Shown here: one piece after another, positions 1 to 4,932 of the stretch
How positions within the stretch are numbered: the stretch's first letter is position 1
Layout: every line of letters begins with the position of its first letter
Origin: Jatrophihabitans sp.
GTDB taxonomy: Bacteria > Actinomycetota > Actinomycetes > Mycobacteriales > Jatrophihabitantaceae
Reading direction: 5' to 3'
NCBI GenBank assembly: GCA_025966255.1
Contig: JAOPVG010000226.1
Coordinates: 1-6,401 of the forward strand
Length of the DNA stretch: 6,401 bases
Notes under the pieces: generated by a model
Database searches by the model: none
The model's input: only the letters and a program-made list of their open reading frames with translations
What the model was told of the DNA's origin: nothing
Program-made: the position numbers and the translations under genes

Positions 1-600
1 CTGATCGTGACGTTCTTCGTAGGGTTGATCGTCTTCCTGCCCTTCCCGAGCTGGCAGCAGCTCGTCGGGTTCATCACCTCGGCGACGGTGCTGTCATTCG
101 GATCGGGGCCGGTCGTGCTGGCCGCGATGCGCCGTCAGATCCCGGATCAGGAGCGACCGTTCAAGCTGCCCCTCGGCGACACGATCCCCTTCCTCGGTTT
201 CTTCTCGTCCAACCTGATCGTTTACTGGGCCGGTTGGGACGTGAACTGGAAGCTGTTCGTCACGGTCGCGCTCGGCTTCGTGCCGCTGGGCGTGCTGCAA
301 CTGATCGGCAGCGACATGCCGCACCTCCAATGGAAGGCGGGCGCTACGTGGTTGCTGCCGTGGCTGGGCGGGCTGTGCCTGATCAGTTATCTGGGCGACT
401 ACCCGCAAAAGTCCGTGGGCGCCGGTAACACCGCGACACTGACTTACGGCCCGGACTTCCTGGTCATCCTCGCCCTCACCCTGCTCGTGTACGTCCTGGC
501 CCTCATGGTTCGGCTGCCCGAGGAGCAGGTCGAGGAGAACATCGAGGCCACCAAGGCCGAGGCGGCCGAAGAGGAGCGCGAGCTCGGCGCGGTCCCGTAA
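1..600 (+). CDS. APC-superfamily amino-acid permease, C-terminal part (5'-truncated by window)
   Basis: The frame is open from the first base and stops at TAA 598-600, so only the last 199 codons are present. A stretch near codons 33-57, with a Gly-Pro-rich membrane segment followed by LAAMRRQIPDQERPFKLP, matches the conserved cytoplasmic loop of APC permeases (small residues, then R-R-x-x-P-x-x-x-R-P-F). Several hydrophobic segments follow (about codons 61-78, 84-101, 115-130 and 151-169). The charged tail is rich in Glu and Ala and is probably cytoplasmic. The family moves amino acids across the inner membrane, usually as proton symporters or exchangers. The substrate cannot be told from this fragment. 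The GTG at 7 is an internal Val, not a start. A stem-loop begins 4 nt after the stop. The gene lies in the same direction as the aromatic leader and chorismate mutase downstream, but is separated from them by that hairpin. Confidence 0.85.
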   Translation: MIVTFFVGLIVFLPFPSWQQLVGFITSATVLSFGSGPVVLAAMRRQIPDQERPFKLPLGDTIPFLGFFSSNLIVYWAGWDVNWKLFVTVALGFVPLGVLQLIGSDMPHLQWKAGATWLLPWLGGLCLISYLGDYPQKSVGAGNTATLTYGPDFLVILALTLLVYVLALMVRLPEEQVEENIEATKAEAAEEERELGAVP

Positions 601-603
601 CCA

Positions 604-646
604 CCACGGCAAGCGTGTCCCGCAGCATGGGATGCGCTTGCCGCGG
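604..646 (+). terminator. Stem-loop terminator of the permease gene
   Basis: Two 18-nt arms (604-621 and 629-646) flank a 7-nt loop (622-628). As RNA, 17 of 18 positions pair, counting two G-U wobbles, with one A-C mismatch at 606/644. It starts 4 nt after the permease stop. No T-run follows (CGTACTTGACTTGC), so it is an I-shaped, U-poor hairpin of the kind often found after actinobacterial genes. Termination strength is inferred. It may also act only as an mRNA 3'-end stabiliser. Confidence 0.65.
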
Positions 647-656
647 CGTACTTGAC

Positions 657-686
657 TTGCTGATCGGGGGACACCCGTGTCACCAT
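657..686 (+). promoter_or_regulatory. Candidate promoter for the leader and chorismate mutase transcript
   Basis: TTGCTG (657-662) is a possible -35 element. It lies 18 bp from CACCAT (681-686), which keeps the two most important -10 positions (A2 and T6) and is directly preceded by an extended -10 TGT (678-680). The predicted start, 7 nt after the last T of the -10, is G693, which is exactly the GTG of the leader peptide. This would give a leaderless transcript, common in actinobacteria. An alternative -35, TTGACT at 652-657, is a better hexamer but sits too far away (23 bp). Neither hexamer is strong by itself. Confidence 0.35.
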
Positions 687-692
687 CGACTG

Positions 693-758
693 GTGACCAG
701 CAACGTTTCGCGATTTTTCTATGGGTACCGCATCCCGGTGCTCATAGTTGCTGGCTGA
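693..758 (+). CDS. Phe/Tyr-rich leader peptide upstream of chorismate mutase
   Basis: A 21-codon frame runs from GTG 693 to TGA 756-758. Its product contains SRFFYGYRIPVLIVAG, with consecutive control codons TTT TTC TAT GGG TAC at 714-728. Two Phe and two Tyr within five codons directly precede a gene whose product makes the common precursor of Phe and Tyr. This is the hallmark of an attenuation leader; E. coli pheA and pheST have Phe-rich leaders. TTT and TAT are also unusual codons in this G+C-rich background. There is no Shine-Dalgarno upstream of 693, so leaderless translation is likely. The frame is open further upstream (TTG 657 is a possible start), so the start is uncertain. The stop falls in the loop of the alternative antiterminator hairpin. 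No function for the peptide itself is implied; it would act by ribosome position. Confidence 0.7.
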   Translation: MTSNVSRFFYGYRIPVLIVAG

Positions 759-804
759 CGCCAACCAACCTACTGACGCCCCGGGCCGAGCCCCGGGGCG
801 TTTT
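697..804 (+). promoter_or_regulatory. Transcription attenuator (Phe/Tyr leader) controlling chorismate mutase
   Basis: Three mutually exclusive structures can be drawn. Structure 1:2 pairs 719-730 with 736-747 (12 bp including two G-U, 5-nt loop) and is extended by 697-704 with 747-754 (8 complementary nt, sharing G747). Structure 2:3 pairs 734-754 with 761-785, giving about 19 pairs with small bulges and two mismatches around loop 755-760. Structure 3:4 is the terminator, 776-785 with 792-801, then TTTT. The 3' arm of 1:2 is the 5' arm of 2:3, and the 3' arm of 2:3 contains the 5' arm of the terminator. Inferred logic: ribosomes stalled at Phe/Tyr codons 714-728 cover the 5' arm of 1:2, so 2:3 forms and transcription reads through. 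With ample charged tRNA, 1:2 forms or the ribosome covers region 2, and the terminator folds. Confidence 0.75.
776..804 (+). terminator. Intrinsic terminator inside the chorismate mutase leader
   Basis: The arms ACGCCCCGGG (776-785) and CCCGGGGCGT (792-801) are perfectly complementary over 10 bp around a 6-nt loop (786-791). A T-run at 801-804 follows, its first T being the last base of the stem. The terminator sits 51 nt before the chorismate mutase start, on the same strand. No convincing promoter is visible in 805-843, so expression of the gene probably needs readthrough, which makes this a regulated terminator. Confidence 0.85.
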
Positions 805-843
805 GCCGTCGCGGGACCTCGGATCGCCGGACGCCGTTTCCTG

Positions 844-850
844 AAGGAGA
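844..850 (+). promoter_or_regulatory. Ribosome binding site of chorismate mutase
   Basis: AAGGAGA, with core GGAG at 846-849, lies 6 nt before ATG 856. It fixes the start and rules out the in-frame upstream codons from 748 onward, which lie within the leader and terminator. Confidence 0.85.
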
Positions 851-855
851 ACCCG

Positions 856-1164
856 ATGTCCACCGCCGCCGCACCCACCGCACCCGCAAGCTCGCCCGAA
901 GGCACCGACTCCGTCACCGACGCCGAGGACGCCATCCCCGTACTGCGCGGACAGATCGACAGTCTGGACCAGGCGATCGTCCGACTCGTCGCCGAGCGGG
1001 CGAAGCTCTCGCACCGCGTGCAGACCGCTCGCATGAACGCGGGCGGCACCCGCGTACAGCTCGGCCGCGAGCGCGTCATCCTCGATACCTACCGCGGCGC
1101 CCTCGGACCGAACGGACCCGCGCTCGCCGACGCCGTCCTCCAGGTCTGCCGCGGACCGCGGTAG
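856..1164 (+). CDS. Chorismate mutase, AroQ class (MtCM/Rv0948c-like, 102 aa)
   Basis: Converts chorismate to prephenate, the first committed step to phenylalanine and tyrosine, in the cytoplasm. After an Ala/Pro-rich tail of about 26 residues, the three-helix AroQ fold begins with VLRGQIDSLDQAIVRLVAER, continues with SHRVQTARMNAGGTR and ends in GRERVIL. Aligned by eye to M. tuberculosis Rv0948c as I recall it, the active-site residues are kept: R31 (Arg18'), R48 (Arg35), R59 (Arg46), T65 (Thr52), R71 (Arg58) and E72 (Glu59). Val55 is replaced by Q68. The length fits the small mycobacterial type, which has low intrinsic activity and is boosted by binding DAHP synthase. The C-terminus here ends CRGPR rather than the Mtb RLGH tail that contacts that partner. 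An ATG with a good ribosome binding site fixes the start. Expression is probably under the upstream Phe/Tyr attenuator. The stop is 3 nt from the convergent response regulator. Confidence 0.93.
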   Translation: MSTAAAPTAPASSPEGTDSVTDAEDAIPVLRGQIDSLDQAIVRLVAERAKLSHRVQTARMNAGGTRVQLGRERVILDTYRGALGPNGPALADAVLQVCRGPR

Positions 1165-1167
1165 TCC

Positions 1168-1806
1168 TTACAACATCCTCCGGTCGACGGCCCATCTCGT
1201 GAGCTGGTGCCGGTTCGACAGCTGTAGCTTGCGCAGCACGTTCGACGCGTGGGTCTCCACCGTCTTGATCGAGATGAACAGCTGCGACGCGATCTCCTTG
1301 TAGGCGTAGCCACGAGCCAGCAACCGCAGCACCTCCCGCTCGCGCGGCGTGAGCTGATCGATCTCCGGGTCGACGGCGGGCGCCACCGGCGAGTCCTGGA
1401 AGGCATCGAGCACGAATCCGGCGAGCCGCGGGCTGAAGACCACATCGCCGTCGGCCACCCGGGCCACCGCGTCGGCCAGTTCGTCGGCCGAGATGGTCTT
1501 GGTGACGTAGCCGCGGGCGCCGGCCCGGATGATGGCAATGACGTCCTCGGCCGCGTCGGACACCGACAACGCGAGGAAGCGGGTGTCCGGCAGCGCCGGA
1601 CCGAGCGCCTCGAGCACGGCGAGTCCCCCGCCTTCGGGCATGTGAACGTCGAGCAGCACCACGTCAGGACGCTTCTCCGTGACCACCGCGATCGCTTCGG
1701 CGACGCTGCCGGCCTCACCGATCACGTCGACCCGCTGACCCAGTTCGGCGCGGACGCCGGAGCGGAACATCGCGTGGTCGTCCACCAGCACCACCGTGGC
1801 ACTCAT
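1168..1806 (-). CDS. LuxR/NarL-family response regulator (partner of PspC histidine kinase)
   Basis: A 212-residue two-domain regulator. The receiver domain (about 3-118) shows the acidic pair D9/D10, phosphoacceptor D53 in VVLLDVHMP, the switch residue S81 in LALS and the conserved K103 in VTKT. A short linker leads to a LuxR-type helix-turn-helix (about 151-208): LTPREREVLRLLARGYAYKE, then the recognition helix in SIKTVETHASNVLRKL. It should bind DNA as a phosphorylated dimer. Its ATG overlaps the kinase stop by four bases (ATGA), so the two are translationally coupled, and GAAGG lies about 9 nt upstream. The pair resembles LiaSR/VraSR-type envelope-stress systems and, as I recall, the CgtSR8 pair near guaA in Corynebacterium. 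The target genes are unknown. The divergent PspC gene and its own operon are obvious candidates. Confidence 0.93.
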   Translation of the reverse strand: MSATVVLVDDHAMFRSGVRAELGQRVDVIGEAGSVAEAIAVVTEKRPDVVLLDVHMPEGGGLAVLEALGPALPDTRFLALSVSDAAEDVIAIIRAGARGYVTKTISADELADAVARVADGDVVFSPRLAGFVLDAFQDSPVAPAVDPEIDQLTPREREVLRLLARGYAYKEIASQLFISIKTVETHASNVLRKLQLSNRHQLTRWAVDRRML

Positions 1807-3032
1807 GACCCGGCCTTCGCGGTGCGCGGCATGCGGATCTCGACCTCGGTGCCGGTGCCCTTCGCCGTGGTCACCCGCACCTGCCCGCCGTGCCGCTCGA
1901 TGCGGCCGATGATCGAGCCGCGCACTCCTTGCCTGTCGTCGGCGATCTCGGCCATGTCGAAACCTGCTCCTCGGTCCTTGACGAACACGCTCACCTCTTC
2001 CGGTTCCACCTCGGCATAGAGCGAGACGCTCGTGACGCCCGAGTGCTTGGCCGCATTGACCAGCGCCTCGCGCGCGGCGCCGGCAACCGCCCGGAGTCCA
2101 TCGTCGAGCGGCGCGTCGCCGACCACCACAACCTCCACCGACATCGCGTAGGCATCCTCCACCTCCGCGGCGGCCGTCAGGACCTGCTCACCGAACTGCC
2201 CGGACATGGCCCGCGAGTCGTAGAGCAATGTACGCAACTCGCGCTCCTGGCCGCGGGCTAGACGGGCGACCTCCCGTGGCGACTCGGCGTTGCGTTGGAT
2301 CAGGGCGAGCGTCTGCAGCACCGAGTCGTGCAGATGCGCCGCGATGTCGGCGCGCTCCTGGGTGCGGATCCGTTCCGCGCGCTCGTCCGACAACTGGGTC
2401 ACCGTGCGCATCCACCACGGGCCGGTGACCAGGGCCAGCCCGACGACCGTCACCACCATCGCGATCAGTCCGTCGCGCACCGCCGTGACGTCGGCCCGAG
2501 CCAGCACGAAGACCGCGCCCGCCACGACCAGCACGACGCCGGCGGCGAAGCGGGCCCGACCGAGACGGTGCGAGCCGTCCGCGGACAGCGACGTGCGGGA
2601 CAGCGTGAGCAGGCGATCGCGCTCCAGGTCCGACGCCTGCCGCCAGATCAGGGCGCCGCCGATACAGGCCAGGAGGGCGGGGCCGAACAGGCCACTCGAG
2701 GGCACCGATGACACCGTGATGGCCACGGCAGCGACGGCCGCGAGGCCGGCCACCGCGTACTCCAGCCACTTCGGCAACCGACCGGGTCCTGCGTCGGGCG
2801 CCGTGGGTAGAACGATCCAGTACGCGGCGTAGAGCGCGATGCCCAGCCCGCCGGCGACCGACAGCGCCAGGAACGCGAGCCGGACGAACCGCGGTGACAG
2901 CCCGACATGCTCGGCGATACCCCGCGCGACCCCGCCGAGCAGCCCCCGATCGGGGCGTCGATAGAGGCGGCGCGTCGTCGAGGCGGAGGTGGTCACGACA
3001 TCATGATTGCTGTGATGAGGTGCGCAGCGCAT
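1803..3032 (-). CDS. PspC-domain sensor histidine kinase (HisKA_3/NarL class)
   Basis: A 409-residue membrane kinase. An N-terminal PspC domain (about 22-78, with RRPDRGLLGGVARGIAEHVG and a membrane segment) is followed by further hydrophobic segments near 92-110, 115-130, 162-180 and 186-204. The HisKA_3 dimerisation helix contains ERADIAAHLHDSVLQTL, with H235 before D236 as the phosphoacceptor. The HATPase domain has the N-box REALVNAAKHS (N326), G1 box VKDRGAGFD (353-359) and a G2-like GSIIGRIERHGG (372-383). All catalytic elements look intact. The start at ATG 3030-3032 is supported by GGGGGAG about 6 nt upstream. A second possibility is GTG 2994-2996, giving VTTSAS, which would drop 12 atypical residues and could be leaderless. 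It is co-transcribed with the response regulator and divergent from a second PspC protein, which may modulate it. The PspC segment suggests sensing of membrane or envelope state. Confidence 0.92.
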   Translation of the reverse strand: MRCAPHHSNHDVVTTSASTTRRLYRRPDRGLLGGVARGIAEHVGLSPRFVRLAFLALSVAGGLGIALYAAYWIVLPTAPDAGPGRLPKWLEYAVAGLAAVAAVAITVSSVPSSGLFGPALLACIGGALIWRQASDLERDRLLTLSRTSLSADGSHRLGRARFAAGVVLVVAGAVFVLARADVTAVRDGLIAMVVTVVGLALVTGPWWMRTVTQLSDERAERIRTQERADIAAHLHDSVLQTLALIQRNAESPREVARLARGQERELRTLLYDSRAMSGQFGEQVLTAAAEVEDAYAMSVEVVVVGDAPLDDGLRAVAGAAREALVNAAKHSGVTSVSLYAEVEPEEVSVFVKDRGAGFDMAEIADDRQGVRGSIIGRIERHGGQVRVTTAKGTGTEVEIRMPRTAKAGS

Positions 3033-3034
3033 CA
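3013..3034. promoter_or_regulatory. 22-bp near-palindrome at the histidine kinase start (possible operator)
   Basis: TGATG at 3013-3017 and CATCA at 3030-3034 flank the centre TGCGCA (3021-3026). Nine of eleven symmetrical positions are complementary. It overlaps the first codons of the kinase and borders the divergent promoter region. Dimeric regulators of several families bind sites of this shape. The protein that would bind is unknown, and it could be chance in coding DNA. Confidence 0.25.
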
Positions 3035-3120
3035 GGCACTCCCCCGAGGCGCGGAATCAGGGTCGGAGTCAGGGCGGTACCCGATGCGCCCACGGGCCCC
3101 GAAACGGCAGGCTCGTTGCT
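3033..3120. promoter_or_regulatory. Divergent promoter region with tandem 12-bp direct repeat
   Basis: This 88-bp gap must hold the promoters for the leftward kinase/regulator operon and the rightward PspC gene. It contains two adjacent 12-mers, GCGGAATCAGGG (3051-3062) and TCGGAGTCAGGG (3063-3074), identical at 10 of 12 positions. Tandem half-sites about one helical turn apart suit cooperative binding by a response regulator, perhaps the neighbouring LuxR-type one. No -10/-35 pair stands out on either strand. The ribosome binding site GGGGGAG of the kinase lies at about 3039-3045 on the minus strand. The rightward gene has only a weak one (GGCAGG). Confidence 0.45.
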
Positions 3121-4344
3121 ATGACCACGACTGACGCCCCCGGCATGTACCCGCCGCCGCCTTCCCCGTCCTCCGTCCCGACCGGGCGGGTCCTGCGCCG
3201 CAGCCGCACCGGCCGGGTGGGAGCCGGTGTCGCGAGCGGCCTCGGCGAATACTTCGGCGTGGATCCCGTCCTGTTCCGGGTGCTGTTCGCCACCTCGGCG
3301 TTCTTCGGCGGGGCCGGCGTCATCGCCTACCTGCTCGCCTGGGCCGCCATTCCGGACGAGGGCACCCAAAGTGCTCCGATCGATCGGTGGATCGCCGCCC
3401 TGCGCCGGCGCCGCGTCCCGGTGGGCCTCGTGCTCGTCGCCGGTGCACTTCTGCTGTGGGCCGTCGCGTTCAGCTGGTGGGCCCCCGGACCGTTCCTACT
3501 CGTGCTCGTGGTGATCGTGCTGCTGATCGTGGTCTTCGGTCGACGCGACTGGCAGGCCGGTGGGGCGAGCCCAACGACGACCGCGACGGCGACCACGGTG
3601 GACCTCACCAAGGACCCGTCGGCCGGCGCGTCGGGCGACACCGCTGGTTCGGCCGAGCGGCCCCAGGATCCCGCGTGGTTGAACGACCTTCGCGGCTGGG
3701 TCAAGGAATCCCGCGCGGCCCGACGGGAACGGCGGCGCCGCGCGTTGCCGCTGCGGGTCGCCATGCTCGTCACCTTGATCAGCACGCTCATCGTCCTCGG
3801 CACGATCGACGCGGTCACCGGGATCGCGCTGCCGGTGTACTTCTGGTCGACGCTCGGCATTGTCGTCGTCGGGCTGACGATCGGGATTGTGCTGCGCCGC
3901 ACGCCGTGGAGCCTGGCCAGCCTGCTCGCCCCCGCCGCAATCGGGCTCATCGCTTTCGCCGGCTCTCATGCCAGCCTGCACGACGGCAGCGGCGATCGGC
4001 AGTGGCAGCCGACCAGCGCGCCGGCCGCGCAGTACCGGCTCGCCTTCGGCCAGGGCGTGCTCGACCTGACGTCGCTGTCCCCGCAGTCGGCCCCGCGGAC
4101 GATCGACGTGACCATGGCCGCGGGCAAGGTGCAGATCACTGCGCCGAAGACACTCAACCTCACCGTCCATGCGAACATCCACCTCGGCCAACTGAACGTC
4201 GACGGCAGTCGCGGCAACGATGGTCAAGGGCACGGCGGCGTGGGCCTGAGCCGCGTCGTCGATCCGCCGGCCGGAGCCACCGGGCCGCCCGTCACCGTCA
4301 ACGTGCATCTGGCTGACGGCGTGATCAACGTCGACCACCGCTGA
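3121..4344 (+). CDS. PspC-domain membrane protein with LiaF-like C-terminal domain
   Basis: A 407-residue membrane protein. After a Pro-rich cytoplasmic start, a PspC domain spans about 22-80 (RVLRRSRTGRVGAGVASGLG, then a membrane segment ending AWAAIPDE). Further hydrophobic helices lie near 100-117 and 123-139. A polar linker of about 65 residues is rich in Thr/Ala and ends in a strongly basic stretch (about 198-207). Three more helices follow near 211-229, 240-257 and 264-281. The last 125 residues are beta-rich and probably extracytoplasmic, with repeated short strands such as VLDLTSL, KVQITAP and GQLNVDG. This order resembles LiaF/VraT-type proteins that inhibit or tune a partner kinase. 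The divergent kinase carries the same PspC domain, which supports that role, although direct interaction is inferred. ATG 3121 is the first start and ATG 3145 is an alternative. The ribosome binding site is weak. Confidence 0.85.
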   Translation: MTTTDAPGMYPPPPSPSSVPTGRVLRRSRTGRVGAGVASGLGEYFGVDPVLFRVLFATSAFFGGAGVIAYLLAWAAIPDEGTQSAPIDRWIAALRRRRVPVGLVLVAGALLLWAVAFSWWAPGPFLLVLVVIVLLIVVFGRRDWQAGGASPTTTATATTVDLTKDPSAGASGDTAGSAERPQDPAWLNDLRGWVKESRAARRERRRRALPLRVAMLVTLISTLIVLGTIDAVTGIALPVYFWSTLGIVVVGLTIGIVLRRTPWSLASLLAPAAIGLIAFAGSHASLHDGSGDRQWQPTSAPAAQYRLAFGQGVLDLTSLSPQSAPRTIDVTMAAGKVQITAPKTLNLTVHANIHLGQLNVDGSRGNDGQGHGGVGLSRVVDPPAGATGPPVTVNVHLADGVINVDHR

Positions 4345-4369
4345 GTGCAAACACAGCCGCGTCAATGGT

Positions 4370-4849
4370 TCACGCCAGTTGTCGGAGGCCCTCCGGCGCC
4401 GGGAAGGGCTGGCGCAGCGTGAACGAGTACGGCGTGGCGCCGTGTTGGCGCAGGTGCCGGATCCGGTCCTCAGCGTCGTCCGTCGTGGGTCGTTGCCCGC
4501 TCGGCACCCACCAGCAGGCGGTGTAGGCCTCGCGCATCGGGACGAAGAACTCCCGGCGCCGCTTCATGATCTCGCGGTGCATGGGGCCGAAGACGAACGC
4601 AGTCAGGGTCTCGACGTCCGTCCACACCGACATGTTCACGATCACGCCCACGCTGTCCGCAGCGTCCCATTCGAAGGCCTGGATGCCGGTGGCGTTGCCG
4701 TCGTCGGTCTGCAGCCGCCAGATGAAGCCGGGCGCCGTATCGGCGAGCGCATTGACCGGGTCGAGCGCCTCGACGAAGGGCGCGAGCTGCGGATCGTCCA
4801 GGCCGGCCGCGAGTCGCCCCACGTTGACCTGCGCCACCTCGAAAGCCAT
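4370..4849 (-). CDS. DUF3291 family protein (159 aa)
   Basis: The whole protein follows the DUF3291 pattern: an opening strand AQVNVGRLAAGLDDPQLAPF, then LDPVNALADTAPGFIWRLQT, then NMSVWTDVETLTAFVFGPMH, then KRRREFFVPM, CWWVPSGQRPT, and a closing FTLRQPFPAP. The family has an unknown role. Its fold is thought to be a dimeric alpha/beta barrel like small monooxygenases, but no cofactor site can be named here. The length is normal for the family. ATG 4849 was chosen because the family begins there. Frame remains open upstream, but that region holds the guaA terminator. No strong ribosome binding site is visible. It is convergent with the PspC gene (25-nt gap, no obvious terminator) and lies downstream of guaA in the same direction, separated by a stem-loop. 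Confidence 0.85.
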   Translation of the reverse strand: MAFEVAQVNVGRLAAGLDDPQLAPFVEALDPVNALADTAPGFIWRLQTDDGNATGIQAFEWDAADSVGVIVNMSVWTDVETLTAFVFGPMHREIMKRRREFFVPMREAYTACWWVPSGQRPTTDDAEDRIRHLRQHGATPYSFTLRQPFPAPEGLRQLA

Positions 4850-4856
4850 GGCTCGG

Positions 4857-4885
4857 AGTATGCCGTGCTGTTTGCCTGGTCCAAA
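4857..4885 (-). promoter_or_regulatory. Candidate near-leaderless promoter of the DUF3291 gene
   Basis: On the minus strand, CATACT (4862-4857) matches the -10 consensus at four of six positions, including A2 and T6. TTTGGA (4885-4880) is a poor -35 at 17-bp spacing. The predicted start near 4850 is next to ATG 4849, which would explain the lack of a ribosome binding site. It is weak evidence. Confidence 0.3.
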
Positions 4886-4888
4886 GCG

Positions 4889-4918
4889 AGTTCCGACGCT
4901 CGCCGGCGAGCGAGAACT
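4889..4918 (-). terminator. Stem-loop downstream of guaA
   Basis: A 16-bp perfect palindrome, CGCTCGCCGGCGAGCG (4897-4912), is enclosed by complementary AGTTC (4889-4893) and GAACT (4914-4918). As RNA it forms a stem of at least six G-C-rich pairs with a CCGG loop, plus an outer 5-bp stem after a small asymmetric bulge. It begins 15 nt after the guaA stop. In the guaA direction it is followed by CGCTTTGG, so the U-run is poor. It probably separates guaA from the DUF3291 gene. Confidence 0.6.
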
Positions 4919-4932
4919 ACCTCCGAGTAGGT

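Noticed and set aside
720..740. GGGTACCGC resembles the T-box antiterminator motif
   Set aside because: It lacks the stem I specifier region, and the sequence is part of a simple hairpin arm over the Phe/Tyr codons. The likeness is short and incidental.
721..747. An 8-codon ATG frame (MGTASRCS, stop TAG) inside the leader hairpin
   Set aside because: It has no ribosome binding site and no control-codon run. The Phe/Tyr frame in another phase explains the region far better.
677..844. GTG frame from 677 to TGA 842-844 preceded by GGGGG, containing FAIFLWVPH
   Set aside because: It runs through the terminator hairpin instead of stopping before it, and its composition after the hairpin is just the shadow of G+C-rich DNA. 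The frame at 693-758 has a proper stop and adjacent Phe/Tyr codons.
748..855. Upstream extension of chorismate mutase to an in-frame TTG near 748
   Set aside because: It would translate the terminator. The GGAG 6 nt before ATG 856 and the homology both place the start at 856.
1249..2019. Long open frame antisense to the response regulator and kinase
   Set aside because: Its product is low-complexity Arg/His/Asp-rich sequence typical of the complementary strand of high-G+C genes, with no recognisable motif.
3496..4365. Long open frame antisense to the PspC membrane protein
   Set aside because: It has the same kind of biased composition with no family pattern. The sense strand encodes a clear PspC/LiaF-like protein.
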